64,000 nt of DNA from Nisaea denitrificans DSM 18348 (GCF_000426505.1 NZ_AUFM01000011.1:682001-746000), one strand, 5' to 3'. Positions 29,855 to 39,808 are shown, counted from the stretch's first letter. Made by a program: numbers and translations. The notes: generated from the sequence alone by a model not told the origin.

Positions 29855-31299
29855 CAATGGACAATGCTTCTATCCTGATCGCCGATGATGATCAGGCGAT
29901 CCGTACTGTATTGACCCAGGCCCTGACCCGGATTGGCATGGATGTTCGCTCGACGGGCAATGCGGCCACGCTATGGCAGTGGGTCGAGCGTGGAGAAGGG
30001 GATCTGGTGATCACCGATGTGGTAATGCCGGACGAGAATGGTCTCGATCTTCTGACCCGCATCCGCAAGGTTCGCCCGGATTTGCGTGTGATCGTCATGA
30101 GCGCCCAGAACACCTTGCTGACCGCGGTCAAGGCGAGCGAGCGCGGGGCGTTTGAATATCTGCCGAAACCCTTCGATCTGGCCGAACTGGTGCAGGTCGT
30201 GCGCAAGGCATTGATGGCGCGCTCAGAGAGTCGCGTGCCGAAGCAGGCGGAGATTTCCGAAGAGGAGTTGCCACTGATCGGCCGTTCCTCGGCCATGCAG
30301 GAAATTTACCGGGTTCTGGCCCGCTTGATGGCAACGGACCTGACTGTAATGATCGCCGGCGAGTCGGGAACCGGCAAGGAGCTGGTCGCTCGCGCGCTGC
30401 ATGATTACGGCAAGCGCCGTGACGGTCCGTTCGTTGCCGTAAACATGGCGGCGATCCCGCGGGAGCTGATAGAAAGCGAGCTGTTCGGGCACGAGAAGGG
30501 CGCCTTTACCGGTGCGACTGCCCGGTCCAGCGGCCGTTTTGAGCAGGCTCGTGGCGGGACTCTTTTCCTGGATGAAATCGGCGATATGCCGATCGAGGCG
30601 CAGACCCGACTGTTGCGCGTTCTGCAAGAGGGTGAATACACCAGCGTTGGCGGTCGCTCGGCAATCCAGGTGGATGTCCGCATCGTGGCCGCTACGCACC
30701 GTGATTTGCGGCAGCTCATCCGTCAGGGCATGTTCCGCGAGGATCTGTTTTACAGACTTAACGTTGTTCCCATCCGCCTGCCCCCGCTGCGTGAGCGCAA
30801 GGAAGATATTCCCGATCTCGTCCGGCATTTCCTGGCGCTGGCCCAGAAGGAAGGGCTGCCGGAAAAAAGCATCGACGGCGCCGCCATGCAGCGCCTGACG
30901 GCCTATAACTGGCCGGGTAACATTCGCGAGCTGGAAAATCTGGTGAAGCGTCTGGTCGCCCTCTATTCGGAAGAGGTGATTGGCTCTGCGGCCATTGAAG
31001 AAGAACTGCTGGACAGTCCTGCGGCTGCGGACGAGGAAGCCTCCGACAAAAGCGAGAATCTTTCCGATGCGGTCGAACGACACTTGCGGGCCTATTTCGC
31101 AGCTCATGGCGACAATTTGCCGCCGGCCGGTCTGCACGACCGTATCCTGCGGGAGGTTGAACGCCCTCTGATCATGCTGTCTCTCGATGCGACCAAGGGA
31201 AATCAGCTGAAAGCCGCCTCAATGCTTGGTCTCAACCGCAATACTCTGCGAAAGAAGATCCGGGACCTTGGAATACCCGTTGTCCGCGGTGCGCGTTAA
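29851..31299 (+). CDS. ntrC: Nitrogen regulation response regulator NtrC
   Basis: Sigma54-dependent activator of nitrogen assimilation genes; 482 aa. Receiver domain with phospho-acceptor Asp56 (ITDVVMPDE), AAA+ domain with Walker A GESGTGKE and an intact GAFTGA loop (residues 217-222) for contact with sigma54, and a C-terminal Fis-type DNA-binding domain ([17 protein letters not shown]). It is the partner of NtrB, whose gene overlaps it. Confidence 0.96.
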   Translation: MTMDNASILIADDDQAIRTVLTQALTRIGMDVRSTGNAATLWQWVERGEGDLVITDVVMPDENGLDLLTRIRKVRPDLRVIVMSAQNTLLTAVKASERGAFEYLPKPFDLAELVQVVRKALMARSESRVPKQAEISEEELPLIGRSSAMQEIYRVLARLMATDLTVMIAGESGTGKELVARALHDYGKRRDGPFVAVNMAAIPRELIESELFGHEKGAFTGATARSSGRFEQARGGTLFLDEIGDMPIEAQTRLLRVLQEGEYTSVGGRSAIQVDVRIVAATHRDLRQLIRQGMFREDLFYRLNVVPIRLPPLRERKEDIPDLVRHFLALAQKEGLPEKSIDGAAMQRLTAYNWPGNIRELENLVKRLVALYSEEVIGSAAIEEELLDSPAAADEEASDKSENLSDAVERHLRAYFAAHGDNLPPAGLHDRILREVERPLIMLSLDATKGNQLKAASMLGLNRNTLRKKIRDLGIPVVRGAR

Positions 31300-31398
31300 A
31301 GTCCAGCGCGCGGGTTAAGGAGAGCTGATCGGAAGCGTGCGTGCGAAGGCCGGTTAGGCTAGAAGTAATTTCGCGATCTGTCCTTTATTAGGTGAGAC

Positions 31399-33723
31399 AT
31401 GCCGGCGGAAGCAGGTACAGACGCCCATTCTTCAGATGTGGTCCCGCCGCAATCTGAAAACCGACTCGGAAGCTATACGCGACGGTTCCGTATCTGGGCC
31501 CAGAGGGTCGGGTTCGAGCGCAAGGCTGCCTATGTTCTGGCGGCGCTCGCCATCATGGCCGGGCTGGGAACATATGCGGCTTTTACCCGTGCCGGGCCCG
31601 CCGGGCCGGACCCTGATGTTGTCCTGGGAATCCTGTACCTCGATTTTTCCCTGCTTCTATTGCTCGGCGTTCTTGTCGCCTACCGGTTGGCGCGTCTCTG
31701 GGTAGAGCGTCGTCGGGGGCTCGCGGGATCGCGGTTGCATGTTCGCCTCGTGGCCATGTTCTCCGTGCTGACCGTAGCCCCGACGATCCTGGTTTCGGTT
31801 TTCTCCCTGGTGATGTTCGATTTCGGTATCCGCTCCTGGTTCAGCGAGCGTGTCTCGACGGCTGTCACGGGCTCTGTCGCCGTAGCGGAGCGCTATCTGG
31901 AGGAACACCGGCAGGTGATCCGCGGCGATGTTCTGGCGATGGCGAACGATATCAATCGGGAAGCGCCGTTTCTGGTCAACAATTCGGCTCGCTTCTCCCA
32001 GGTTCTGCGAGCGCAGGCTGCTCTTCGTAATCTGACGGAAGCGGTTGCCTTTGACAGCACGGGAAGGGTCCTTGCCCGGACGAACCTCGCGCTTTCGTTC
32101 GATTATGAACCGCTTCCAGAAGAGGCGATGACCAAGGCCAGGCTCGGCGATGTGGTCGTTCTGACCACCGATGCGGATGATCGGATTCGCGCTTTTGTCC
32201 GGCTCGACAGGTTCGTGGACGCCTATCTGTTTGTTGGCCGTTTCGTGGATTCTGAGATCCTCACCTATATCGAGCGGACGAAGGAAGCCGTCGAGCAATT
32301 TACCGAACTGGAGGGGCGCCGGCTGGATATCCAGGTTTCCTTCATCATGATCTTCGCCATGGTGGCTCTGCTGCTGTTGCTGGCCGCAGTCTGGATCGGC
32401 CTCAATCTTGCCACCTGGTTGGTGCAGCCAATCAGTGACCTGATCGGCGCCGCCGAGCGGATCAGTTCAGGCGATCTGACTGCCCGGGTGACCGGGCCGG
32501 TCGAAGCCGACGAAATGGGACTTCTCGCCAGGGCCTTTAACCGAATGACACGGCAGCTGGAAATGCAGCGCAGTGAGCTGATGAGTGCGAACCGTCAGGT
32601 TGATGCGCGGCGCCGGTTCACCGAGGCCGTACTTGGCGGCGTGTCCGCTGGTGTGATTGGCCTCGACGCGGATGCCCGGATCAATTTGCCGAATAAGTCG
32701 GCAGCGAGTCTGCTTGGCGTGACGATCGAATCCCTCGTCGGACGGATGCTGTCCGAACAGATCCCGGAAATGACCGAACTGCTGGAGCAGGCTCGGCACA
32801 ACCCCTATCGGCAATCGGAAAAGCAGATCGAGCTAGACAGGGAAGCTGGCAAGATCACGCTTTTGGCGCGGATCAAGGCGGAGATCGCGGACGGCCGAGT
32901 CTCGGGTTACGTTCTGACTTTCGATGATATTTCAGCGCTTCTGTCGGCGCAGCGGATGGCTGCCTGGGCGGATGTCGCGCGCCGGATAGCGCACGAAATC
33001 AAAAATCCGCTGACCCCGATTCAGCTATCTGCGGAACGCCTTAAACGTAAATATTTGAATCAGATAAGCGACGATCCTGAGACTTTTGTTGAATGTACAA
33101 GCACGATCGTTCGACAAGTTGGCGATATCGGACGCATGGTCGATGAATTCTCGGCCTTTGCGCGGATGCCCGCCCCGGTGATGCGGAAAGAAAACCTGAT
33201 CCAGCTGATTCGCGAACAAGTGGTTCTTCAGAAATCGGCGCAGTCCGGCATCGCATTTGATTTCGACGGAGATCAGGAAGCGGTTGAGCTGGAATGCGAT
33301 CAGCGGCAGATCAGACAGGTTCTGACGAACTTGTTGCAGAACGCGATTGACGCAATCGATGCAGTCAATCCGGTCGGAGCCGACGGGAAGCGGCCATCGG
33401 GGCAGCGGATCTCTGTTGCAATAACCCATGAGGATCGACGGATTGTCATAGATGTTGAGGATACTGGGCGAGGGCTCCCGGAGGTAGACCGTGACCGTCT
33501 TACGGAGCCCTATATTACCACCCGGGAAAAAGGCACAGGGCTTGGACTGGCAATTGTGAAGAGAATCATGGAAGATCATGGAGGCTCGATTTTACTTATG
33601 GATCGCGAAGGCGGGGGGACAAGGGTCCGTCTGGTCTTCGGATCGAACATCGAGGTACCTCTGGATGAGGCGACATCGGACTCGCACGAAAATGACTCTG
33701 GGCTGAGCCGTCATGGCGTATGA
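31399..33723 (+). CDS. ntrY: Sensor histidine kinase NtrY
   Basis: Membrane sensor kinase of the NtrYX system, linked in the class to nitrogen and redox control; 774 aa. The N-terminal region has three or four membrane helices and an extracytoplasmic domain. Then come a HAMP segment (LIGAAERISSGDLTARV), a PAS domain, the phospho-acceptor His532 in RRIAHEIKNPLTPIQLSAERL, and an ATPase domain with GTGLGLAIVKRI. The 99-base gap after ntrC leaves room for its own promoter. The end overlaps ntrX by 11 bases. Confidence 0.95.
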   Translation: MPAEAGTDAHSSDVVPPQSENRLGSYTRRFRIWAQRVGFERKAAYVLAALAIMAGLGTYAAFTRAGPAGPDPDVVLGILYLDFSLLLLLGVLVAYRLARLWVERRRGLAGSRLHVRLVAMFSVLTVAPTILVSVFSLVMFDFGIRSWFSERVSTAVTGSVAVAERYLEEHRQVIRGDVLAMANDINREAPFLVNNSARFSQVLRAQAALRNLTEAVAFDSTGRVLARTNLALSFDYEPLPEEAMTKARLGDVVVLTTDADDRIRAFVRLDRFVDAYLFVGRFVDSEILTYIERTKEAVEQFTELEGRRLDIQVSFIMIFAMVALLLLLAAVWIGLNLATWLVQPISDLIGAAERISSGDLTARVTGPVEADEMGLLARAFNRMTRQLEMQRSELMSANRQVDARRRFTEAVLGGVSAGVIGLDADARINLPNKSAASLLGVTIESLVGRMLSEQIPEMTELLEQARHNPYRQSEKQIELDREAGKITLLARIKAEIADGRVSGYVLTFDDISALLSAQRMAAWADVARRIAHEIKNPLTPIQLSAERLKRKYLNQISDDPETFVECTSTIVRQVGDIGRMVDEFSAFARMPAPVMRKENLIQLIREQVVLQKSAQSGIAFDFDGDQEAVELECDQRQIRQVLTNLLQNAIDAIDAVNPVGADGKRPSGQRISVAITHEDRRIVIDVEDTGRGLPEVDRDRLTEPYITTREKGTGLGLAIVKRIMEDHGGSILLMDREGGGTRVRLVFGSNIEVPLDEATSDSHENDSGLSRHGV

Positions 33724-35107
33724 TATTCTCATCGTAGATGATGAGGCCGATATCCGGTCTCTGCTCGCCGGCATCCTTGAGGATGAAGGCTACGACACGC
33801 GACAGGCGCGCAATAGCGACGAGGCTCTGGAAGCTGTCGATACCCGCCGCCCTGACCTCGTTATTCTCGATATCTGGCTGGAGAACAGCACGCTTGACGG
33901 TCTCCGGATTCTGGAGCGGTTGAGCGCGGAACATCCGGATGTCCCGGTGATCATGATCAGTGGTCACGGCACCATCGAGACTGCGGTTTCTGCAATCAAG
34001 ATCGGTGCCTACGATTTCATCGAAAAACCTTTCGAGACCGAGCGTCTCTTGCTGCAGGTCGGCAGGGGGCTGGAGGCGGTGCAGCTCCGGCGTGAGAACG
34101 CGGAGCTCCGGGCCCGGTCCGATACGGATGACAGGCTGGTTGGGGAGTCCGCGGGGGTTGCCCAGGTAGCGCAGGCCGTGGAGAAGGTGGCTCCGACGAA
34201 CAGCCGGGTGCTGATCACCGGACCGGCGGGTGTCGGCAAGGAAGTCGTCGCCCGCATGATCCATACGAATTCGACCCGTGCGAACGGACCGTTTACGGTG
34301 CTGAACTGCGCGACACTAAGCCCGGAACGGCTTGAGATAGAGCTTTTCGGAGCGGAACGTCGGGACGGTGACGCAGATGATACGGGCCGCACTGTGGGCA
34401 TGCTGGAGCAGGCCCACAAAGGCACGCTATTCCTTGACGAAGTAGCGGACATGCCGAAAGAGACCCAGGGCAAGATTGTCCGGGTTCTGCAGGAGCAACG
34501 TTTCCGGCGCGTTGGTGGAGAGCGGGAGATTTCGGTCGATGTCCGGGTGGTCGCCTCGACCAACAGGGATCTCCAGCAAGAGATTTCGACAGGCCGTTTC
34601 CGTGAAGATCTTTATTACCGTCTTAATGTGGTGCCGATCGTTGTGCCGGCACTTTCCGAGCGCCGCGAAGATATCCCGCTGCTCTGCAATCATTTCATCG
34701 AGCGCTCCGCGCGCAGTTCCGGCATGTCGCACCGAATTCTTGGCGAAGATGCTATCGCCGCGCTGCAATCCTACGACTGGCCGGGCAATGTGCGTCAACT
34801 CCGCAACGTGATAGACTGGTTGCTGATTATGGCGCCGGGGGCGGCGAGTGAGCCGGTGAAGGCTGATATGCTGCCGCCGGAAATCGGGTCTTCCGCACCG
34901 ATCAGCCTCAATTTCGACAAGGGGGTCGAAATCATGGGGATGCCACTGCGTGAGGCCCGCGAAATGTTTGAGCGGGAATATCTGCTGGCCCAAGTAAACC
35001 GGTTCGGAGGGAATATCTCCCGGACAGCCAGTTTTGTCGGTATGGAGCGATCTGCTCTGCATCGTAAATTGAAGTCGCTCGGCGTCAGCGCCGAACGCTC
35101 TGCGTAA
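33713..35107 (+). CDS. ntrX: NtrX response regulator
   Basis: Response regulator partner of NtrY; 464 aa. Receiver with Asp53 (VILDIWLEN), an AAA+ domain with Walker A GPAGVGKE and LFLDEVADMP, and a C-terminal Fis-type helix-turn-helix (NISRTASFVGMERSALHRKL). Where NtrC has GAFTGA after ELFG, this protein reads AERRDGDADDTG (about bases 34350-34386), so the sigma54-contact loop is missing. Several alphaproteobacterial NtrX proteins share this; they probably act without sigma54. Confidence 0.95.
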   Translation: MAYDILIVDDEADIRSLLAGILEDEGYDTRQARNSDEALEAVDTRRPDLVILDIWLENSTLDGLRILERLSAEHPDVPVIMISGHGTIETAVSAIKIGAYDFIEKPFETERLLLQVGRGLEAVQLRRENAELRARSDTDDRLVGESAGVAQVAQAVEKVAPTNSRVLITGPAGVGKEVVARMIHTNSTRANGPFTVLNCATLSPERLEIELFGAERRDGDADDTGRTVGMLEQAHKGTLFLDEVADMPKETQGKIVRVLQEQRFRRVGGEREISVDVRVVASTNRDLQQEISTGRFREDLYYRLNVVPIVVPALSERREDIPLLCNHFIERSARSSGMSHRILGEDAIAALQSYDWPGNVRQLRNVIDWLLIMAPGAASEPVKADMLPPEIGSSAPISLNFDKGVEIMGMPLREAREMFEREYLLAQVNRFGGNISRTASFVGMERSALHRKLKSLGVSAERSA

Positions 35108-35134
35108 ACACCCTCTTCAGGACGGGATCACGGC

Positions 35135-36511
35135 ATGAAAGTCGTCATCTGCGGGGCCGGCCAAGTCGGCACCAGCATCGCTCAGCACCTCGCGGGCGAG
35201 AATAATGACGTGACGGTCATCGACCAGGACGCTGCCCTGGTTCGAAAAATCACGGAAACCCTCGACGTACGTGGTGTGCACGGGTTGGCATCGCTGCCGT
35301 CCATTCTCGAGGGAGCGGGGACCCGGGACGCTGACATGCTGATCGCGGTCACCTATTCCGACGAGGTCAATATGGTGGCTTGCCAGATCGCGCACTCTCT
35401 TTTCAATGTGCCGTCACGGATCGCGCGGATACGCCAGCAGGACTATTTGCAGCCGATCTGGGCGGATCTGTTCAGCCGCGAGAACATGCCGATCGACCAC
35501 ATCATTTCGCCGGAGCGCGAGGTGGCGAAGGCAATCGGGCGGCGGCTTCAAGTGCCGGGTGCGTTCGATGTGCTGCCAATGGCCGATGGGATGGTCAGGG
35601 TCGTCGGCGTGCGGTGTGACGAGGAATGCCCGATCGTCAACACGCCGTTGCGCCAGCTCACCAGCCTGTTTTCCGATCTCAGTATTGTTGTTGTCGGCAT
35701 TATCAGGGATGACCGGGGCATCGTGCCGAAACCGGACGATCACATGCTGCCAGGCGACGATGTATATTTCGTCTGCGATGTCGATCATCTGTCCCGCGCC
35801 ATGGCAGCCTTCGGCCATGAAGAGGAAGAAGGCCGAAGCGTTATCATTGCCGGCGGAGGCAATATCGGCCTGATGCTCGCCGAAGAGATCGAATCCAAAC
35901 ATTCCGGCGTCAGCGTCAAGATCATCGAATATGATCGGGAGCGAGCCAAGCTCGTCGCGCAGACCCTGGAACATACCATGGTGCTGAACGGGGACGCGCT
36001 GGATACGGAAGTTCTCGAGGAGGCAAACGTCTCCAAGACGGAAACCTTCGTTGCCGTCTCCAACGACGATGAAGTGAACATCATCGGCTCTCTTTTGGCC
36101 AAGAGGGCCGGGGCGGACCGGACCGTGGCCCTTATCAACAAGGGCACCTACGCGTCGCTGATCTCGACCCTTGGTGTTGATGCTGTGGTGAACCCGCGGG
36201 CGATCACGGTCTCGACAATCTTGCAGCATGTCCGCCGCGGCAGAATTCGCGGTGTCTATTCCCTGCGCGCCGATTTCGGCGAGGTGATCGAAGCCGAGGC
36301 CTTGGAAACATCGTCGCTCGTCGGTCACCCTCTGCGCGATGCGAAGCTGCCGTCGGGTGTCATCATCGGAGCGATTTATCGCGAGGACACGGTGCTGGTA
36401 CCGCGCGGTGATACGGTGATCCAAGCCAAGGACCGGGTGATCCTGTTCGCTACCTACGAGGTTGTTAAAAAGGTAGAGAAGCTGTTTGCCGTCCGGCTGG
36501 ACTTCTTCTAG
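35135..36511 (+). CDS. trkA: Trk system potassium uptake protein TrkA
   Basis: Cytosolic NAD-binding regulatory subunit of the Trk potassium channel; 458 aa, the usual length. It contains two RCK repeats, each with a Rossmann domain: the first starts KVVICGAGQVGTSIAQHLA, the second IIAGGGNIGLMLAEEIE, each followed by a TrkA-C domain. The TrkH/TrkG channel subunit is not in the window. The location right after ntrX is a conserved alphaproteobacterial arrangement. Confidence 0.96.
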   Translation: MKVVICGAGQVGTSIAQHLAGENNDVTVIDQDAALVRKITETLDVRGVHGLASLPSILEGAGTRDADMLIAVTYSDEVNMVACQIAHSLFNVPSRIARIRQQDYLQPIWADLFSRENMPIDHIISPEREVAKAIGRRLQVPGAFDVLPMADGMVRVVGVRCDEECPIVNTPLRQLTSLFSDLSIVVVGIIRDDRGIVPKPDDHMLPGDDVYFVCDVDHLSRAMAAFGHEEEEGRSVIIAGGGNIGLMLAEEIESKHSGVSVKIIEYDRERAKLVAQTLEHTMVLNGDALDTEVLEEANVSKTETFVAVSNDDEVNIIGSLLAKRAGADRTVALINKGTYASLISTLGVDAVVNPRAITVSTILQHVRRGRIRGVYSLRADFGEVIEAEALETSSLVGHPLRDAKLPSGVIIGAIYREDTVLVPRGDTVIQAKDRVILFATYEVVKKVEKLFAVRLDFF

Positions 36512-36520
36512 GCCCATGGC

Positions 36521-37174
36521 GTGACCGGCATGTTGAAACCAGGCGCGATCCTTTTCGATTGGGACAGCACGCTCGTCGATAACTGGCCGGGCGTGACGGT
36601 CGCCATGAATGCGGCGCTGACTGCGTTTGAGCTGAAAGCTTGGACGGAGGCGGAAATGCGTGCGCGAGCCAAGCGCTCGATGCGAGAGAATTTCCCTAAG
36701 ATTTTCGGTCCCGATTGGGAAAAAGCCCGCGACATTTTTTATGCCACATTCGAGGAACGGCATCTTGAAGGACTGCGTGCGTTGCCTGGCGCGGAAGAAC
36801 TGCTGATGGAGCTTCGGGCCCACTCGATTCTGCTCGGGGTGGTGAGTAACAAGAACGGGGATTTTCTCCGGGCTGAAGCGGAAAGCCTCGGCTGGGCGGA
36901 GTATTTTCATCGGATTGTTGGTGCCACGGATGCGCCGCAGGACAAGCCCGCCCGTGATCCGGTCGATCTTGTGCTCGCGGAATCGGGACATGAGCCGGGC
37001 GACGGGGTGTGGTTCGTCGGTGACTCACTGGTGGATTTGCAGTGCGGCCTGGCCAGTGGCTGTGTCCCTGTTCTTGTCGGGGACGACCCGATTTCCGAGG
37101 CGGATTTGCTAAAATGGCCTCCCGCATTTCATTTTGCTGATTGTCACGCAATGCGGCGGACGCTGACCGATTGA
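36521..37174 (+). CDS. HAD family hydrolase (phosphoglycolate phosphatase-like)
   Basis: Haloacid dehalogenase-type phosphatase of 217 aa. Motif I is LFDWDSTLVDNW with the two catalytic aspartates, motif II is VVSNKNGDF, the motif III lysine lies in QDKPARDPV, and motif IV is WFVGDSLVDLQC. A helical cap sits between motifs I and II. The substrate is unknown. Start is GTG at 36521 or ATG at 36530. It is between trkA and hfq; the hfq promoter appears to overlap its last codons. Confidence 0.85.
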   Translation: MTGMLKPGAILFDWDSTLVDNWPGVTVAMNAALTAFELKAWTEAEMRARAKRSMRENFPKIFGPDWEKARDIFYATFEERHLEGLRALPGAEELLMELRAHSILLGVVSNKNGDFLRAEAESLGWAEYFHRIVGATDAPQDKPARDPVDLVLAESGHEPGDGVWFVGDSLVDLQCGLASGCVPVLVGDDPISEADLLKWPPAFHFADCHAMRRTLTD

Positions 37175-37198
37175 GTCACAGGGAAAAATAGTTATATA
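37171..37198 (+). promoter_or_regulatory. Candidate hfq promoter
   Basis: TTGAGT (37171-37176), then 16 bases, then TATATA (37193-37198), with TATAAA two bases further on as an alternative. It overlaps the stop codon of the HAD gene and would start transcripts near 37205, giving hfq a leader of about 85 bases. Confidence 0.45.
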
Positions 37199-37207
37199 AA
37201 GGAGGTG

Positions 37208-37231
37208 CTCATTTCGCATTTGCGAGATGAG
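37208..37231 (+). promoter_or_regulatory. Stem-loop at the 5' end of the hfq leader
   Basis: CTCATTTCGC (37208-37217) pairs with GCGAGATGAG (37222-37231) around the loop ATTT, a ten-base stem with one U-G pair. Under the promoter predicted at 37171-37198 it would be the very 5' end of the hfq message. Confidence 0.45.
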
Positions 37232-37289
37232 GGCGGTGCCCAGGCTTTTTTGGTACGCGCTGAAACGAAACGAACAAAAGGTCCGTGCA

Positions 37290-37544
37290 ATGGCCAACGA
37301 AAAGAATCAAAACGTTCAGGAAGTGTTCCTTAACGCGATCCGGAAGAACAAGACTGCGGTTACGATTTTTCTCATCAACGGCGTGAAACTGCAGGGCATC
37401 GTCACGTGGTTTGACAATTTCTCCCTGCTTTTGCGACGTGATGCTCACTCGCAGTTGGTCTACAAGCACGCGATCTCGACCATCATGCCGTCTCAGCCTG
37501 TTCAGTTGTTTGAACCGTCGCGAGAAGAAGAAGAAGCCTCTTGA
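37290..37544 (+). CDS. hfq: RNA chaperone Hfq
   Basis: Sm-like hexameric RNA chaperone that helps small RNAs pair with messages; 84 aa from the ATG at 37290. Sm1 spans [19 protein letters not shown] and on to the conserved GIVTWFDNF; Sm2 is [10 protein letters not shown]. The start at 37227 would add an improbable 21-residue leader. A short acidic tail (REEEEAS) ends the protein. The gene is followed by hflX, a widely conserved pair. Confidence 0.97.
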   Translation: MANEKNQNVQEVFLNAIRKNKTAVTIFLINGVKLQGIVTWFDNFSLLLRRDAHSQLVYKHAISTIMPSQPVQLFEPSREEEEAS

Positions 37545-37565
37545 TCCTGAAAGACCGGGGCGTGC

Positions 37566-38864
37566 ATGGGGAATAGCACGCCGGACGCGAGCAGCGGTCG
37601 GGCTCTCGTCGTCCACCCTTTCGAAAAGCAGAGAGCGGGTGAGCCCGCAGCCATGCGAGACCCTGAGGGGCGTCTTGCTGAAGCTGTAGGGCTTACGGCT
37701 GCCATCGACCTCGACGTGGTGCATGCCGAGACCGTTTCGCTGTCCAGAGTCCGGCCCGCGACGTTCCTCGGCGGCGGGGCCGTGGAACGGTTGGCCGGGA
37801 CGGTCAAGGGGCTGGAGGTCGATGTTGTTATCGTCGACGCTTCGCTTTCTCCGGTTCAGCAGCGTAACCTTGAAAAAGAGCTCGAATGTAAGGTCATTGA
37901 CCGGACGGCTCTGATTCTCGAGATTTTCGGTGCAAGGGCTCGAACCCATGAAGGCCGTCTTCAGGTTGAGCTGGCGGCTCTGACCTTCCAGCGCAGCCGG
38001 CTGGTCCGATCCTGGACGCACCTTGAGCGCCAGCGCGGCGGCTTTGGCTTCGTCGGCGGGCCTGGCGAAAGTCAGCTCGAAATTGACAGACGCCTGATCC
38101 TCGATCGTATCTCCCGGATTCGAAATGAGCTGGAGGATGTGAAGCGGACGCGGGAACTGCATCGCGAATCACGGCGCAAGGTGCCGTATCCGATCGTCGC
38201 GCTTGTCGGCTATACCAACGCCGGAAAATCGACACTTTTCAATCGGCTGACCGAATCCGAAGTGTTTGCCAAGGATCTGCTCTTCGCCACGCTGGACCCG
38301 ACCATGCGCCGGGTGGAGCTGCCGTCGGGGCGGACAATCATTCTCTCCGATACGGTCGGGTTTATTTCTGACCTGCCGACACATCTGGTCGCCGCTTTCC
38401 GCGCCACGCTGGAGGAAGTTCTCGAGGCGGATATTCTGCTGCATGTCCGGGATTTCTCTCACCCGGATAGCGATGCACAGAAGGATGATGTGCTGTCTGT
38501 CCTACGGGATCTGGGGCTTGATGAGCAGAAACTCGAAGACCAGATGATCGAGGTTCTCAACAAGATCGACCTGATGGACGATCCGGCCAGCATCGATATT
38601 ACTACCGAAAAAGGCAGACGGATCGCCGTTTCCGCGCTTACAGGTGCTGGTTGCGAAAACGTTCTCGCCTTGCTTGACGAGATGCTCGGTGCGAATGACG
38701 TCACCCGGACCTTTGATCTGGATTTCGCCGATGGGGCCGCGCTTGCATGGCTATACGAGCACGGTCGGGTAATCGAGCGCGAGGATCGGGAAACCGATAT
38801 TCATGTGAAGGTACTTCTGGCACCCGTGGACGCGGAACGTTTCGATGCAAGGTTCAGTGTCTAA
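37566..38864 (+). CDS. hflX: GTPase HflX
   Basis: Ribosome-associated GTPase that splits stalled ribosomes; 432 aa. An N-terminal HflX domain contains the glycine-rich RQRGGFGFVGGPGESQLE-like segment, followed by a helical stretch and the G domain with G1 GYTNAGKST, G3 DTVGFISDLP and G4 NKIDLMD. It starts 21 bases after hfq and is probably co-transcribed. Confidence 0.95.
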   Translation: MGNSTPDASSGRALVVHPFEKQRAGEPAAMRDPEGRLAEAVGLTAAIDLDVVHAETVSLSRVRPATFLGGGAVERLAGTVKGLEVDVVIVDASLSPVQQRNLEKELECKVIDRTALILEIFGARARTHEGRLQVELAALTFQRSRLVRSWTHLERQRGGFGFVGGPGESQLEIDRRLILDRISRIRNELEDVKRTRELHRESRRKVPYPIVALVGYTNAGKSTLFNRLTESEVFAKDLLFATLDPTMRRVELPSGRTIILSDTVGFISDLPTHLVAAFRATLEEVLEADILLHVRDFSHPDSDAQKDDVLSVLRDLGLDEQKLEDQMIEVLNKIDLMDDPASIDITTEKGRRIAVSALTGAGCENVLALLDEMLGANDVTRTFDLDFADGAALAWLYEHGRVIEREDRETDIHVKVLLAPVDAERFDARFSV

Positions 38865-38904
38865 ACAGGATATGCTTTAAGTGTATATTGTCACTATGAG
38901 AAAG

Positions 38905-38932
38905 AGGTCTTCGGGGGTAACCCTGTAGACCT
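38905..38932 (+). other. Hairpin between hflX and the inositol-phosphatase gene
   Basis: AGGTCT (38905-38910) pairs with AGACCT (38927-38932), with an inner GGGT/ACCC pairing around one base. It lies in the 106-base gap before the phosphatase gene. It lacks a T run; it could be a leader structure or weak terminator. Confidence 0.35.
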
Positions 38933-38970
38933 GTCCCGCATCATTCGGATGCACTATATCAAAGGATCGT

Positions 38971-39795
38971 ATGATCAGTTTTCCAGATCCCGCTGCTGTC
39001 ATCGACATTATGCGCGAAACGGCCGAAGCCGTTATTCTTCCTCGCTTCAAGTCCCTCGAATCTGGAGATATTCAGGAGAAGACCGGACCTGAAGATCTGG
39101 TGACCATCGCCGATATTGAGTCCGAGCGGCGGATGACGCCGATACTTCGGGATCTTCTGCCCGGCTCAAGCGTGGTCGGTGAAGAAGCGGTAGCAGCCGA
39201 TACCGCGGTCCTGGATAACCTCACTGCGGACGCTCCGGCCTGGATTATAGACCCAGTGGATGGGACCAGGAACTTCACCAAGGGTAACTCCAAGTTTTGC
39301 GTCATGGTCGGCCTGGTGCACAAGCGTCAGCCGGTGCTGGGGTTTATCCTCGATCCGCTTGGTGAGCGTTGCGCTTTCGCCGTTCGCGGTGAGGGGGCTT
39401 GGATGTGTGGATATGACGGCAAGGAAGAGCGCCTTTCTGTTCTTGCTCCAAGCCCGACAAGCAAGATGCGTGGCGCCCTCAATTTCCGATTTCTGCCGTC
39501 GCCTCTGAAAGAGGAGATGAAGGAGCGGGCGAAAACCGAAGTGGGAGATCACTTCCGCTTTGGCTGTGCCGGTCACGAATATCTAAGTTTGCTGACCGGC
39601 GAGGCGCATTTTGCCATGCATCCGAAGAACATGCCGTGGGATCATGTGGCAGGCTCGCTCATGCACCAGGAAGCGGGCGGTTTTCACGCCCGCTTCAACA
39701 AGCGTCCCTATTATCCGGACCAGCTCGATGGTGGATTGCTGATGGCTCCTGACGAAGCGTCCTGGGACGACCTCAGGGAAAAGCTCTGGCCGTAA
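38971..39795 (+). CDS. Inositol monophosphatase family protein
   Basis: Metal-dependent sugar or inositol phosphatase, 274 aa. Metal ligands are visible: Glu71/Glu72 in VVGEEAVA, and Asp94/Asp97 in IIDPVDGTRNFTKGN; the late motif PWDHVAGSLMHQEAGG carries the third aspartate. Relatives act on inositol-1-phosphate, histidinol-phosphate, PAP or fructose-1,6-bisphosphate, so the substrate is open. It is convergent with argC. Confidence 0.9.
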   Translation: MISFPDPAAVIDIMRETAEAVILPRFKSLESGDIQEKTGPEDLVTIADIESERRMTPILRDLLPGSSVVGEEAVAADTAVLDNLTADAPAWIIDPVDGTRNFTKGNSKFCVMVGLVHKRQPVLGFILDPLGERCAFAVRGEGAWMCGYDGKEERLSVLAPSPTSKMRGALNFRFLPSPLKEEMKERAKTEVGDHFRFGCAGHEYLSLLTGEAHFAMHPKNMPWDHVAGSLMHQEAGGFHARFNKRPYYPDQLDGGLLMAPDEASWDDLREKLWP

Positions 39796-39808
39796 CGGGA
39801 GGAGAGGC

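Noticed and set aside
35414-36991. 525-codon frame on the minus strand opposite trkA and the HAD gene
   Set aside because: It is antisense to trkA, which has complete motifs, and the predicted protein is rich in His, Arg and Asp, as in shadow frames.
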